Part shown: positions 1 to 7,552 of the stretch, piece by piece
Position numbering within the stretch: position 1 is the stretch's first letter
Layout: every line of letters begins with the position of its first letter
Source: DAOMNN01 sp035443825
GTDB lineage: Bacteria > Pseudomonadota > Gammaproteobacteria > Burkholderiales > Rhodocyclaceae
Direction: 5' to 3'
DNA length: 64,000 nt
NCBI GenBank assembly: GCA_035443825.1
Contig: DAOMNN010000006.1
Span: 11,549-75,548 of the forward strand
Translations under genes and position numbers: made by a program
Notes under the pieces: generated by a model
The model's database searches: none
Told to the model about the DNA's origin: nothing
What the model saw: the letters and a program-made list of their open reading frames with translations, nothing else

Positions 1-1
1 A

Positions 2-397
2 CAGCCCAATGCGGCCGATCAGGCACGCGTGGCGGCGCTCAACATGGCAGGGCGGGAGAACCGCATGAAGGGCGTGCTGGCGATCAACGTGCTCAATACC
101 CTCGGCCTGATTTCATCGTCGTTCGGACAGTGGTGGGGCGAGAAGGCACAGAGCGGCGGCAGTGGCGTCGAACTCGTCGATGAGCACGCCTACCGTTATC
201 TCAGCCTGCAGTTCCGGGACGACGTAATGATCGGCGCCACGGCGATCGGTCTGACCCAGCACGTCGGCGCGCTGCGCGGGCTGATCCAGGGGCAGGTTCG
301 CCTCGGGCCGTGGAAGGATCGTCTGCTCGCCTCGCCGATGCAGTTCGTCGATGCCTACGTGGCGCGAAGCCAGCAGCCGCAGGCACTGGCGCGCTGA
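2..397 (+). CDS. FAD/NAD(P)-dependent oxidoreductase, C-terminal part (AorC-like)
   Basis: This frame is open from the left edge, so only the last ~131 residues of the protein are present and the start lies outside the window. The visible part contains the ARVAALNMAG stretch that follows the last nucleotide-binding segment of pyridine nucleotide-disulfide oxidoreductases, then a compact C-terminal domain containing DDVMIGATAIG. It is followed 9 nt later by a MoaD-like gene and then by tungstate transporter genes. In Aromatoleum aromaticum the tungsten aldehyde oxidoreductase AorABC has an FAD subunit (AorC) that couples NAD to the tungsten enzyme, and the context suggests the same role here. 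That role is inferred; a general NADH or rubredoxin reductase remains possible. Confidence 0.7.
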   Translation, partial: QPNAADQARVAALNMAGRENRMKGVLAINVLNTLGLISSSFGQWWGEKAQSGGSGVELVDEHAYRYLSLQFRDDVMIGATAIGLTQHVGALRGLIQGQVRLGPWKDRLLASPMQFVDAYVARSQQPQALAR

Positions 398-406
398 GTC
401 CGGAAA

Positions 407-658
407 ATGAAAATCGCCCTCAAGCTGTATGCGTCGCTGACCGACCTTCTTCCGCCGGAGCGGATCGGGAACCGCCTCGATGTCGAGGTGCCGGCGGGTA
501 CGACCGTGTCCGACATGGTCGTGCGTTATCGTGTGCCGGAGCGTAGCGCCCACCTGGTGCTCATCAACGGGGTGTTCGTGTCGCCCGAGCAGCGTGCGAC
601 GCGCGAGCTCGCCGATGGTGACGAACTCGCGATCTGGCCGCCGATTGCCGGCGGATGA
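407..658 (+). CDS. MoaD/ThiS-family sulfur carrier protein
   Basis: The 83-residue protein has the length and beta-grasp composition of MoaD/ThiS proteins. It ends in Gly-Gly (PIAGG), the tail that is adenylated and thiocarboxylated to donate sulfur to the pterin dithiolene of molybdenum or tungsten cofactor. It starts with ATG 9 nt after the FAD oxidoreductase gene and ends 3 nt before the next frame, so it sits inside an operon. Its position beside tupBC and an AorC-like gene suggests a dedicated sulfur carrier for a tungsten enzyme (AorD-like) rather than the general housekeeping MoaD. The family call is strong; the tungsten specialisation is inference. Confidence 0.85.
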   Translation: MKIALKLYASLTDLLPPERIGNRLDVEVPAGTTVSDMVVRYRVPERSAHLVLINGVFVSPEQRATRELADGDELAIWPPIAGG

Positions 659-661
659 GGC

Positions 662-970
662 TTGGCGTTCATCAACGGTCCCGTCCCGGCGTGCTTCGAG
701 CGCGAAGTCACCGCATCGCCGGCGCAGTTCGAGCGCGATCTGCGCAAGGCCTGGCCGGCGGGGGTCGAGTGTGTCACCGACCACATTTTTCGCCTTTGGG
801 AAGGTGCGCTGCGGCTCGACGTCGAGGTCCGGCCGACTGGCGTGCGGCGCCTCGGCTTGTTCGAGTTGCCGCGGCTTGTGGTCACCTACCGTTTCGAGGG
901 CGGGGACGAGGCAGCACGGCAGCGCATGCTGACCGTCCTCGATCGTGCGATGCAGCGGGGAGGCGGTTGA
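662..970 (+). CDS. Conserved small protein of the tungsten-enzyme cluster, function unknown
   Basis: This 102-residue frame begins with TTG 3 nt after the MoaD-like stop. It has the strong G/C third-position bias of its neighbours, so it is very likely translated. It has no signal peptide or membrane segment, and I recognise no catalytic motif. Cys-11 and Cys-37 are isolated. The C-terminus is rich in Arg, Gln and Gly. Tight coupling to the MoaD-like gene and the neighbouring tup genes suggests an accessory role in assembling or maturing the tungsten enzyme. A competing ATG at 655 opens a different frame with poor codon bias and was not chosen. Confidence 0.65.
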   Translation: MAFINGPVPACFEREVTASPAQFERDLRKAWPAGVECVTDHIFRLWEGALRLDVEVRPTGVRRLGLFELPRLVVTYRFEGGDEAARQRMLTVLDRAMQRGGG

Positions 971-1037
971 TCGGCAGCGATTGACTGACCGCATCGAGCT
1001 GCTGTCGAAACGGCCCGGTTCGGCTATCCTCTTGTAG

Positions 1038-1742
1038 ATGCCGACGTTCTCCTCGACTTTTTCCGAAGCGTTCTCGCTGCTGGCCACCTTCGACCAGACG
1101 GTGGCCGAGATCGTCCTCCTGTCGCTGCAGGTGAGCGGGAGCGCCGTCCTGCTCGGCACCCTGGTCGGTTTGCCGCTTGGTGCCTGTCTTGCGATCGGAC
1201 GATTTCCGGGCAAGAACGCTGCTGCAGTCGTCATGAACGGCCTGATGGGCCTGCCGGCGGTCGTTGTCGGCGTCGTCGTGTATCTTCTGCTTTCGCGATC
1301 GGGGCCGTTCGGCGACTTCGGCCTGCTGTATACCCCGACTGCGATGGTGATCGCGCAGACCTTGCTGGTCGTGCCGTTGATGGCAGCGATCGCGCGTCAG
1401 GTCGTCGAGGACGTCTGGCAGCGCTACGCCGAGGAACTGCAGGTCATGCGCTTCACGTGGTGGCAGAGCGTCACGACGCTGCTTTACGACTGCAGGCACT
1501 CGCTGATGGTGGCGGTGCTGGCCGGCCTCGGTCGTGCGATGAGCGAGGTGGGTGCGGTGATGATCGTCGGCGGGAACATCGATCGGGCAACACGCGTCAT
1601 GACTACCGCGATCGCGCTGGAAACGAGCAAGGGCGATCTGCCGCTCGCGATCGCGCTCGGGATCGTGCTGATCGTCGTGATTCTCGTTCTGAATGCAGGG
1701 GCCTTCGCGATGCGCGGCTGGGCCATGCGGCGCTACGGATAG
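1038..1742 (+). CDS. tupB: Tungstate ABC transporter permease TupB
   Basis: The 234-residue protein is an integral membrane permease with about five hydrophobic segments starting near residues 25, 60, 95, 150 and 205. It carries the binding-protein-dependent transport signature region containing AMSEVGAVMIVGGNI, characteristic of the TupB/ModB-related branch, and a cytoplasmic loop that docks on the ATPase. It is followed 6 nt later by the ATPase gene. Together they would import tungstate (WO4) across the inner membrane. The substrate-binding protein TupA is not present between here and the window edge and must lie elsewhere. Tungstate rather than sulfate or molybdate is inferred from the family branch and the adjacent aldehyde oxidoreductase-type genes. 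Confidence 0.85.
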   Translation: MPTFSSTFSEAFSLLATFDQTVAEIVLLSLQVSGSAVLLGTLVGLPLGACLAIGRFPGKNAAAVVMNGLMGLPAVVVGVVVYLLLSRSGPFGDFGLLYTPTAMVIAQTLLVVPLMAAIARQVVEDVWQRYAEELQVMRFTWWQSVTTLLYDCRHSLMVAVLAGLGRAMSEVGAVMIVGGNIDRATRVMTTAIALETSKGDLPLAIALGIVLIVVILVLNAGAFAMRGWAMRRYG

Positions 1743-1748
1743 CCTCCC

Positions 1749-2462
1749 ATGTTCCCGATCCGCATCCGCGATGTGCGCTTTCGGCCGAACGGGCGCCCGG
1801 TCCTCGACGGGGTCGACCTCGATCTGGGCGACGAAGGCATCACGATGGTGCTCGGGCCGAACGGCGCCGGAAAGAGCGTGCTGTTGCGCACCCTGTGCGG
1901 GCTGATCACGCCGTCCGGGGGCATGATCGACTGGGGAGGCACCGTGCGTTCGGGCTCGGGTGTGATGATGGTGTTTCAGCATCCGATGATGCTGCGTGCC
2001 TCGGTGTTGGCGAACGTCGCGATTGCGCTCAAGCCGCAGGGGGTGGCGCGGCGCGAGCGCGATCTGCGGGCCGAGGCGGTGCTCGAACGCGTCGGGCTGG
2101 CAGGTCGGCGCGCCGATAGCGCGCGCCAGCTCTCGGGCGGGGAGCAGCAGCGCCTTGCGCTCGCACGTGCCTGGCTGACGAAACCACGCCTGCTGCTACT
2201 GGACGAACCGACCGCCAGCCTCGATCCGTCCGCGACCGCAGAGGTCGAACGCATCGTGCGCGAGATCCGCACCGACGGCACGCGCATCCTGATGGCCACC
2301 CACAACCTCGGGCAGGCCACCCGGCTGGGCGACGACGTGGTGTTCATGAGCGCTGGCAAGGTGCGCGAGCATGCCCCGGTGCAACGCTTCTTCTCCCGAC
2401 CTGCGTCGGAGGAGGCGCGCCTCTTCATCCAGGGCGAATTGCCGTGGCGGATGAATTTCTAG
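1749..2462 (+). CDS. tupC: Tungstate ABC transporter ATP-binding protein TupC
   Basis: This 237-residue ABC ATPase has Walker A GPNGAGKS (residues 36-43), a Q-loop in VFQHP, the signature LSGGEQQR (128-135), and Walker B LLLLDEP with D152-E153. It ends about 80 residues after Walker B and lacks the C-terminal TOBE domain seen in ModC and CysA. That length matches TupC. It directly follows tupB and would energise tungstate import. It is the last gene of the plus-strand cluster; downstream lies a stretch of inverted repeats and the bidirectional hairpin at 2597-2627. Confidence 0.88.
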   Translation: MFPIRIRDVRFRPNGRPVLDGVDLDLGDEGITMVLGPNGAGKSVLLRTLCGLITPSGGMIDWGGTVRSGSGVMMVFQHPMMLRASVLANVAIALKPQGVARRERDLRAEAVLERVGLAGRRADSARQLSGGEQQRLALARAWLTKPRLLLLDEPTASLDPSATAEVERIVREIRTDGTRILMATHNLGQATRLGDDVVFMSAGKVREHAPVQRFFSRPASEEARLFIQGELPWRMNF

Positions 2463-2534
2463 CCCGTATTCCTCACGCCGGCGCGTGACGAGGGCATCGG
2501 CGGTCGCAGTAGTGCAGGTGTGAGAAATACGGGC
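2462..2534. repeat. Paired inverted repeat downstream of tupC
   Basis: Two 15-nt arms, GCCCGTATTCCTCAC (2462-2476) and GTGAGAAATACGGGC (2520-2534), are inverted copies with one mismatch. Between them lies a smaller overlapping dyad TCACGC-cggc-GCGTGA. There is no following T-run, so this is not a standard intrinsic terminator. No coding frame with good codon bias crosses it. Confidence 0.6.
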
Positions 2535-2596
2535 CAGTCGTCTGCTTCGTGAATCGAGGGACATGACGAAAACGATGGACCGTGGTGCGGGGTACA

Positions 2597-2627
2597 CAAG
2601 AACGCCGGCACGGGGCCGGCGTTCTTG
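2597..2627. terminator. Bidirectional hairpin between tupC and the TonB receptor gene
   Basis: Perfect 13-bp arms CAAGAACGCCGGC (2597-2609) and GCCGGCGTTCTTG (2615-2627) enclose a 5-nt loop. The hairpin lies between the convergent 3' ends of tupC and the minus-strand receptor gene, where a shared terminator is expected. No long T-run follows on either side. Confidence 0.7.
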
Positions 2628-2645
2628 CAAGGCGGAAAGGTTTTC

Positions 2646-4943
2646 TCAGAACCTGACGTTCATCCCGACATAGAACGAGCGTCCCATGCCGGGCACGACC
2701 TTGCCCCAGCGCGGCACGATGCCGACCGGATTGGAGGTCATCGTCGTGCCTTGGCCGACGTAGGCCCCGCCCAGCGGCAGATCGTAGAACCTGTCAAAGA
2801 GGTTCTCGACACCGAAGTCGACGCGCATCTGTTTCCACGAGTGACTCGCCCGCAGGTTCACCAGGCTGTAGCCGGACGTGCTGACCTCGTTCCGGACGTC
2901 GGAGACCTTGTCCTTGGCTTTCACCGCTACCAGCTCGACAGCATTGTCCCAGCCGCCGTGGCTGTGCGTGAGCGCCAATTTGGCGTTGAGCGGCATGATG
3001 TTGTACAGGTGGTCGCCGGTTTCGCGGTTCTTGCCGTTGGTGTAGTTGAGCAGACCCCTGAACCCCCACTCGCCCCAGCCCGTTTTCGCGAGCGGCACGT
3101 GTCCGGACAGATCGATGCCGTAGATTCGTGCGGACTGGTTCGCCAGCTGCAGGAAGACGAACTGGTCGGTCGCGGTCAGATTTGCGCCAGAGCACGATCC
3201 CCCGAGGGTGGTCGGGCAGCGCACTGCATCGATGTAGTCGTTGACCCGTGTGTAGTAGGGCGTGGCCTTGAACTCCCAGCTGCGATCGGGCGCGTGCCAG
3301 TCGAAAGTGGCACTCAGGGTGTACGCTTTCTCCGGTTTCAGATCCATGTCCCCGACATAGCCGTTGCCGTCGCCGAACCAGTTGACCATGAGCATTTCCA
3401 TGCCGCGGGTTCGCCAGGTGTATCGCTCGTACAGGCTGGGAGAGCGTACCTTTCGGGCAAAACCGAATTCGATGTCGCGGGTGGCATCGATCGTATGCCG
3501 CGCGAGTGCCGTGAAATCCCAGTTGTTGTCGGTGCGCTTGCGGTCGCGCGCATTGAACGCATCAGCCTGGGTCTGGCCATTCGCCATGGCGCTGTATGGT
3601 GACACGGGACCGGTATCCGTGCGGACCCGCTCGTAGCGAGCCCCGACCAGGGTGGTCCAGCCGGATCGAACCTGCGATTCCAGCTCGGCGTAGACTGCTG
3701 TGCGGTCACGCTTGCCATCGTTGATGTTCCAGAATGTGTTCGGCCACATGCCGCCCCCCGACGCGGGCCACCAGTCGTCGAGGCGGTAGCGCTGGAACTC
3801 GCCGCCGATACGCAGCAGGTCCCCCTTCGCGAGATCGATGTTCGCCTTGAGCGTCGCGCCGGTGGTCCGGCTCTCCGTGTGCATCGGCATCCCCCACGCG
3901 CATGACGCGCTCATGGGCGAGCAGGGCACGGGATTGATGGCAGCCGGACCGCCTGAATCCCCGGCATACCAGAAGCGCTTGTCGGCGCCGAAATCCATGA
4001 AATGGTCGACCGACTCGCGATAGGCTCGCGCCTCCATCGTGCCCCAATCGAACTGACCCAGGTAGCGCAGATTCACGCTGCGCTGCTCGTTGTCGAGCAG
4101 GTCCATGCGCTGGTTCGGCCACAGCTGGTAGGGCATGTCCTGATAGCCGAGCTTGGCTTCGAACAGATGATCGCCGCCTCGAAACGCAAAACCGAGGTTG
4201 TGGTTTCGCGTGTCGTAGGCGGTTGAGCCCACTTCATCGAGGGAAAGGGTGTGGCCGGCCCGGCCGGTCTCCCGGAACGACTTGAAGTTCCCGCCCGCCG
4301 TGTAGTTGTCGGCCCTGCTCAACGCCCCGCTGTAGGCCACATTGAAGGCTTCCGTGGCGTAGGTGGCGGAGACATTGGCGCCGCGCGCCTTGTTGTTGCT
4401 GCGATAGAAGGTACCGAATTCACCCTTGACGAGACGTTCCTGGCCTGATGTGGCGAACTCCGGAGCGGCCGTGCTGGCAATGATCGTGCCTCCAATGCTG
4501 TCACCGCCGACACTCACCGGCGTGATGCCGGCGTAGACCTGCAGCGCACCCACATTGGTCGGATCGATATAGGACAGCGGGGGGTTCATGTGATTGGGAC
4601 ATGATGCGATCAGGTCCATGCCGTCGACCTTGATCCGCAGGCGGTTGTCGGCCAGGCCGTGGATCGCCGGCAGGCTCGAAACGCCGCCGGCACCATAGAC
4701 GCTCATTCCGGGAACATCGCGAAGCAGTGTCGCCGTATCGCTGGTTGCCGAACGTAGGGACCGGACGGCGCCGGAGTCGACCGCAGACGAGCCGAGGAGA
4801 GACTGATCTCCGCTACTGGCTTCAACGACGATCGGGGCGAGGGTGGCTTCCTGGGCCGTAGCCAGGGGTGCGAAGGGGAGCATGGCGAGTGCCAGCGAAA
4901 TCCGGCGCAGCCGGACGGGTGCGCGATTGTGTCGAGTGTTCAT
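2646..4943 (-). CDS. TonB-dependent outer-membrane copper receptor (OprC/NosA-like)
   Basis: The 765-residue protein has a signal peptide (cleavage expected after ...LATA, about residue 30), a plug domain (about 35-160) and a 22-strand-type barrel ending in aromatic VRF. The plug holds CPNHM at 115-119 and the barrel holds HFM at 314-316. This reproduces the CxxxM...HxM copper site established for Pseudomonas aeruginosa OprC. It should import copper across the outer membrane with TonB energy, and in denitrifiers such receptors (NosA) support nitrous oxide reductase. It lies downstream of a DUF2946 gene on the same strand with a 99-nt gap, and both probably share the promoter at about 5470. 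Copper specificity is inferred from the motif. Confidence 0.88.
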   Translation of the reverse strand: MNTRHNRAPVRLRRISLALAMLPFAPLATAQEATLAPIVVEASSGDQSLLGSSAVDSGAVRSLRSATSDTATLLRDVPGMSVYGAGGVSSLPAIHGLADNRLRIKVDGMDLIASCPNHMNPPLSYIDPTNVGALQVYAGITPVSVGGDSIGGTIIASTAAPEFATSGQERLVKGEFGTFYRSNNKARGANVSATYATEAFNVAYSGALSRADNYTAGGNFKSFRETGRAGHTLSLDEVGSTAYDTRNHNLGFAFRGGDHLFEAKLGYQDMPYQLWPNQRMDLLDNEQRSVNLRYLGQFDWGTMEARAYRESVDHFMDFGADKRFWYAGDSGGPAAINPVPCSPMSASCAWGMPMHTESRTTGATLKANIDLAKGDLLRIGGEFQRYRLDDWWPASGGGMWPNTFWNINDGKRDRTAVYAELESQVRSGWTTLVGARYERVRTDTGPVSPYSAMANGQTQADAFNARDRKRTDNNWDFTALARHTIDATRDIEFGFARKVRSPSLYERYTWRTRGMEMLMVNWFGDGNGYVGDMDLKPEKAYTLSATFDWHAPDRSWEFKATPYYTRVNDYIDAVRCPTTLGGSCSGANLTATDQFVFLQLANQSARIYGIDLSGHVPLAKTGWGEWGFRGLLNYTNGKNRETGDHLYNIMPLNAKLALTHSHGGWDNAVELVAVKAKDKVSDVRNEVSTSGYSLVNLRASHSWKQMRVDFGVENLFDRFYDLPLGGAYVGQGTTMTSNPVGIVPRWGKVVPGMGRSFYVGMNVRF

Positions 4944-5042
4944 GTCGATTCCTGAAGAGTGACTTTCGGTGCTTGCCGCAACAGGGAACTGTCTGCCGCG
5001 CGAAGGGGGCAGACGCAGTTATCGCGGCTGATCGATGGGACT

Positions 5043-5459
5043 TCAGGAAAGCAGGGGCGGAGCGCGCGGAGCGGGGTGGAGGGTGAGGAAACCCGTGCCC
5101 GACTCACCCGTCGAGGATGCGCTCACCGATGTCAGATATGCGAGGGGCGGCAGGGACTGAGGCAGTACGGATGGGGGCGGGGCGCCGAACGATGCCGCGG
5201 CACAGACGAGGCATTCGGCCATCTGCGCTGCAGCCGCCGGAGAATCGCCCGCCCCGTCGCTTTCGGCGGCGTCAAACAGGGAGACGCGTTCGATGCCGAA
5301 CGGCGTGCACACCTCGGTCCATGCGCCGGACCCGGATGCGAGCATGTATGCATGATGCTGCGCACTGGCGAAGCCCAGTCCGACGTGCGCGAGCGCCGCG
5401 ACAAAGGCGAGCCAGAGTGTGAAGCGCGGCAGGCGGAGGGCGGGGCCGAATCGGGTCAT
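5043..5459 (-). CDS. DUF2946-like protein
   Basis: This 138-residue protein has an N-terminal hydrophobic segment (about residues 14-32) that could be a signal anchor. It continues with a W..VC motif near residue 50 and a CLVC pair near residue 85, a pattern typical of DUF2946 proteins. Members of that family are commonly encoded next to TonB-dependent copper receptors. The residues with metal affinity (the two Cys pairs and HH near residue 35) are compatible with periplasmic copper handling, but the function is unproven. It is the first gene of the presumed receptor operon. Confidence 0.65.
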   Translation of the reverse strand: MTRFGPALRLPRFTLWLAFVAALAHVGLGFASAQHHAYMLASGSGAWTEVCTPFGIERVSLFDAAESDGAGDSPAAAAQMAECLVCAAASFGAPPPSVLPQSLPPLAYLTSVSASSTGESGTGFLTLHPAPRAPPLLS

Positions 5460-5469
5460 TTCGGCCCGA

Positions 5470-5475
5470 ATCCTA
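5470..5475 (-). promoter_or_regulatory. Possible -10 element of the DUF2946/copper receptor operon
   Basis: Read on the minus strand this is TAGGAT, 11 nt upstream of the ATG at 5459. A start site near 5463 would place the FNR-like box at 5498-5511 at about -41.5, the classical position of a class II FNR site. Confidence 0.35.
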
Positions 5476-5497
5476 ACACGCAGACAAGCGACCGGAT

Positions 5498-5511
5498 TTG
5501 CCCTGCATCAA
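5498..5511. promoter_or_regulatory. Imperfect FNR/DNR-type site
   Basis: TTGCC-CTGC-ATCAA matches the TTGAT-N4-ATCAA consensus with one perfect half-site and a 3/5 second half. Its spacing from the candidate -10 (5470-5475) fits FNR-family activation. Anaerobic copper uptake would make sense in a denitrifier. One half is weak, so confidence is limited. Confidence 0.35.
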
Positions 5512-5530
5512 GCTTCCGGGCCCGATTCGC

Positions 5531-7552
5531 TCAGTGTGGTACGTCCTTGGGCAGCCGGTAGCGCTGTTCGCGATAAAGCCATGCAGGCAGATGCACATGT
5601 GCGAGTGCGCGCCGTGCCATGCCGGCGGGGTCCGCAACAGGCTTGCTGTCGTCGAGTCGCTTGACGCTGGGGTCGTAGCGCGCGGATGCGGGTTCCTTCC
5701 CGGGCCGCAGCACGACCACCTCGTCGCCCTCCATCCACGCGTAGTGCTGTTCGAACTGCATCATCGCGCGTCCCGGCGCGTCGGCCGGCTCGCTGCTGAG
5801 GTCGCGGCCGATCATGGGATGCTCGGCTTCGATACCCATCAGGGACAGCACGGTGACAGGCAGATCGATCTGGCTCGCAACGGTGCGGATGCGTCGTGCT
5901 TCGATGTCGGCACCCAGGATCAGGCCTGGAATGTGGAAACGCTCGATCGGAACGAGGGTGTCGCCACGCACGCGAATATCGTGGTCGGCGACGATGAGGA
6001 ACAGCGTGTCCTGCCAGTAGTCGCTGGCCCGTGCCATGTCGAAGAAGCGTCCGAGCGCGTAATCGGCGTACTTCACCGCATTGTTCTCGGTCGCCTTGTC
6101 CGGATCGTGCAGTTCGATACGGCCATCCGGAAACTCGAAAGGGGAATGATTCGACGATGTGAACACGAGCGTGAAGAAGGGCTTGCCGCTTGCGTGATGC
6201 TCGAGAATCCGCTCGTGTGTGCGGGCGAACAGGTCTTCGTCGGAAACGCCCCAGCTGCCTTCGAATATCGGATCGGAAAAGTCGTTCTGGTCTACGACGC
6301 TCTGGAAGCCATTGCCCTTGAAGAAGCTGCGCATGTTGTCGAAATGCGATTCGCCGCCGTAGATGAATTCGGTGCGGTAGCCCTGTCGTGCGAGCAGGGA
6401 GGCGAGAGAGAAGAAGTTCTGCTGGGACAGTGACAGCTTCACCACGCTCTGTGCGGGCGTGGGCGGAAAGCCGGTGACTACGGCTTCGATCCCGCGGACC
6501 GAGCGCGTGCCGGTTGCGTAGAGCTGTTCGAACCACCAGCCCTGATCCTTGAGTTTTTCCAGTTTCGGCGTGACCGGAACGCCACCGAGCGACTCGACGA
6601 AAGTGGCGCCGAGGCTTTCCTCGAGGACGATCACGAGGTTGAGCGGACGCTCCCGCGCACGACTCGGAACCAGGCGCGACAGCGTCGGGATGTCGTCCGA
6701 TGCGGTTGCGCCGTCCATGCGCGTCTCGCGCACGACCTTGAGTATCTCGTCGTTGGTCATGTTGCCGTAGATCTCGCTCGAGCGCGCTTCGTGCTGCAGG
6801 TTGTAGATGGCATGCAGGACCGACCAGCTCGAGTTCAGGATGAGACTGTTGACCATGGTATCGGTCGTCAACGCGAACATGGCCGGATTGGCGGGACGAT
6901 GGTCGGTGCTGGAGCGTATCGCGAACGCGAGTACCAGGAAGATCAGTGGCCAGGTCAGCCACAGGCGCAGCACCGACCAGCGTGGCGCCTCACGCAGCCA
7001 GGGGCGCATCAGCCGGGACATGCCCCAAACCGCCAGGAAGGTGCCAAGCAGGCCGGCGAACAGGTGGATGCGGAATCCCCCCCACAGCATCGAGAAGACT
7101 TCACGCGGGTATTTGAGGTGCTCGAAGAACAGGCGATTGGGGCGTACGTCGTACTCGGCGATGAAGGCAGGCGTGGCGACTTCCATGAAAAACAGCAGCG
7201 TTACCGAGGCGATCACCCAGAAGAAACTCAGTCGCCGCCACAGCGACCACGTCAGGGTGCTTCCCAGTAAGGGTGCGAGCAGTACGAGCGGCACGGCCAG
7301 CAGTCCCAGCTGAATCAGGTCGACACGAACGCCCTGAATCAGCATCTCGAGCCACAGGCCGCTGGCGGCGACACGTTCCCATTGCCAGAGCATGAGTCCG
7401 ATACGGGAAGCGGAGAGCATCAGCAGCCCGATCAAGAGCATCGCAACCAAGGGTGCGTAGGGGCCGAAACGGGAAAGAATCCTCCACGGTTCGACCGGGC
7501 CGAGTGCGGCCGCAGGCGCGGCGTGGGCGGAACCGACGCTGACGGCGCTCAT
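5531..7552 (-). CDS. LTA synthase-like membrane sulfatase-family enzyme
   Basis: The 673-residue protein has five N-terminal membrane segments (roughly residues 32-56, 78-97, 108-130, 161-178, 198-213) and a large periplasmic alkaline-phosphatase-superfamily domain. Active-site features of the LtaS/OpgB group are visible: a metal-ligand Glu in EES (311-313), the nucleophile region GTRSVRG (348-354), NHS near 467, and ADHD (522-525). Such enzymes transfer phosphoglycerol or similar groups to envelope polymers. The ATG start overlaps the methyltransferase stop in an ATGA arrangement, so the two genes are translationally coupled. In a Gram-negative cell the acceptor is more likely periplasmic glucan or LPS than lipoteichoic acid; this is inference. 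Confidence 0.82.
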   Translation of the reverse strand: MSAVSVGSAHAAPAAALGPVEPWRILSRFGPYAPLVAMLLIGLLMLSASRIGLMLWQWERVAASGLWLEMLIQGVRVDLIQLGLLAVPLVLLAPLLGSTLTWSLWRRLSFFWVIASVTLLFFMEVATPAFIAEYDVRPNRLFFEHLKYPREVFSMLWGGFRIHLFAGLLGTFLAVWGMSRLMRPWLREAPRWSVLRLWLTWPLIFLVLAFAIRSSTDHRPANPAMFALTTDTMVNSLILNSSWSVLHAIYNLQHEARSSEIYGNMTNDEILKVVRETRMDGATASDDIPTLSRLVPSRARERPLNLVIVLEESLGATFVESLGGVPVTPKLEKLKDQGWWFEQLYATGTRSVRGIEAVVTGFPPTPAQSVVKLSLSQQNFFSLASLLARQGYRTEFIYGGESHFDNMRSFFKGNGFQSVVDQNDFSDPIFEGSWGVSDEDLFARTHERILEHHASGKPFFTLVFTSSNHSPFEFPDGRIELHDPDKATENNAVKYADYALGRFFDMARASDYWQDTLFLIVADHDIRVRGDTLVPIERFHIPGLILGADIEARRIRTVASQIDLPVTVLSLMGIEAEHPMIGRDLSSEPADAPGRAMMQFEQHYAWMEGDEVVVLRPGKEPASARYDPSVKRLDDSKPVADPAGMARRALAHVHLPAWLYREQRYRLPKDVPH

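Noticed and set aside
113..1234. 373-codon minus-strand frame across the MoaD-like and tupB genes
   Set aside because: It runs through three plus-strand genes with good motifs and codon bias; its own translation is R/H/A-rich without a domain.
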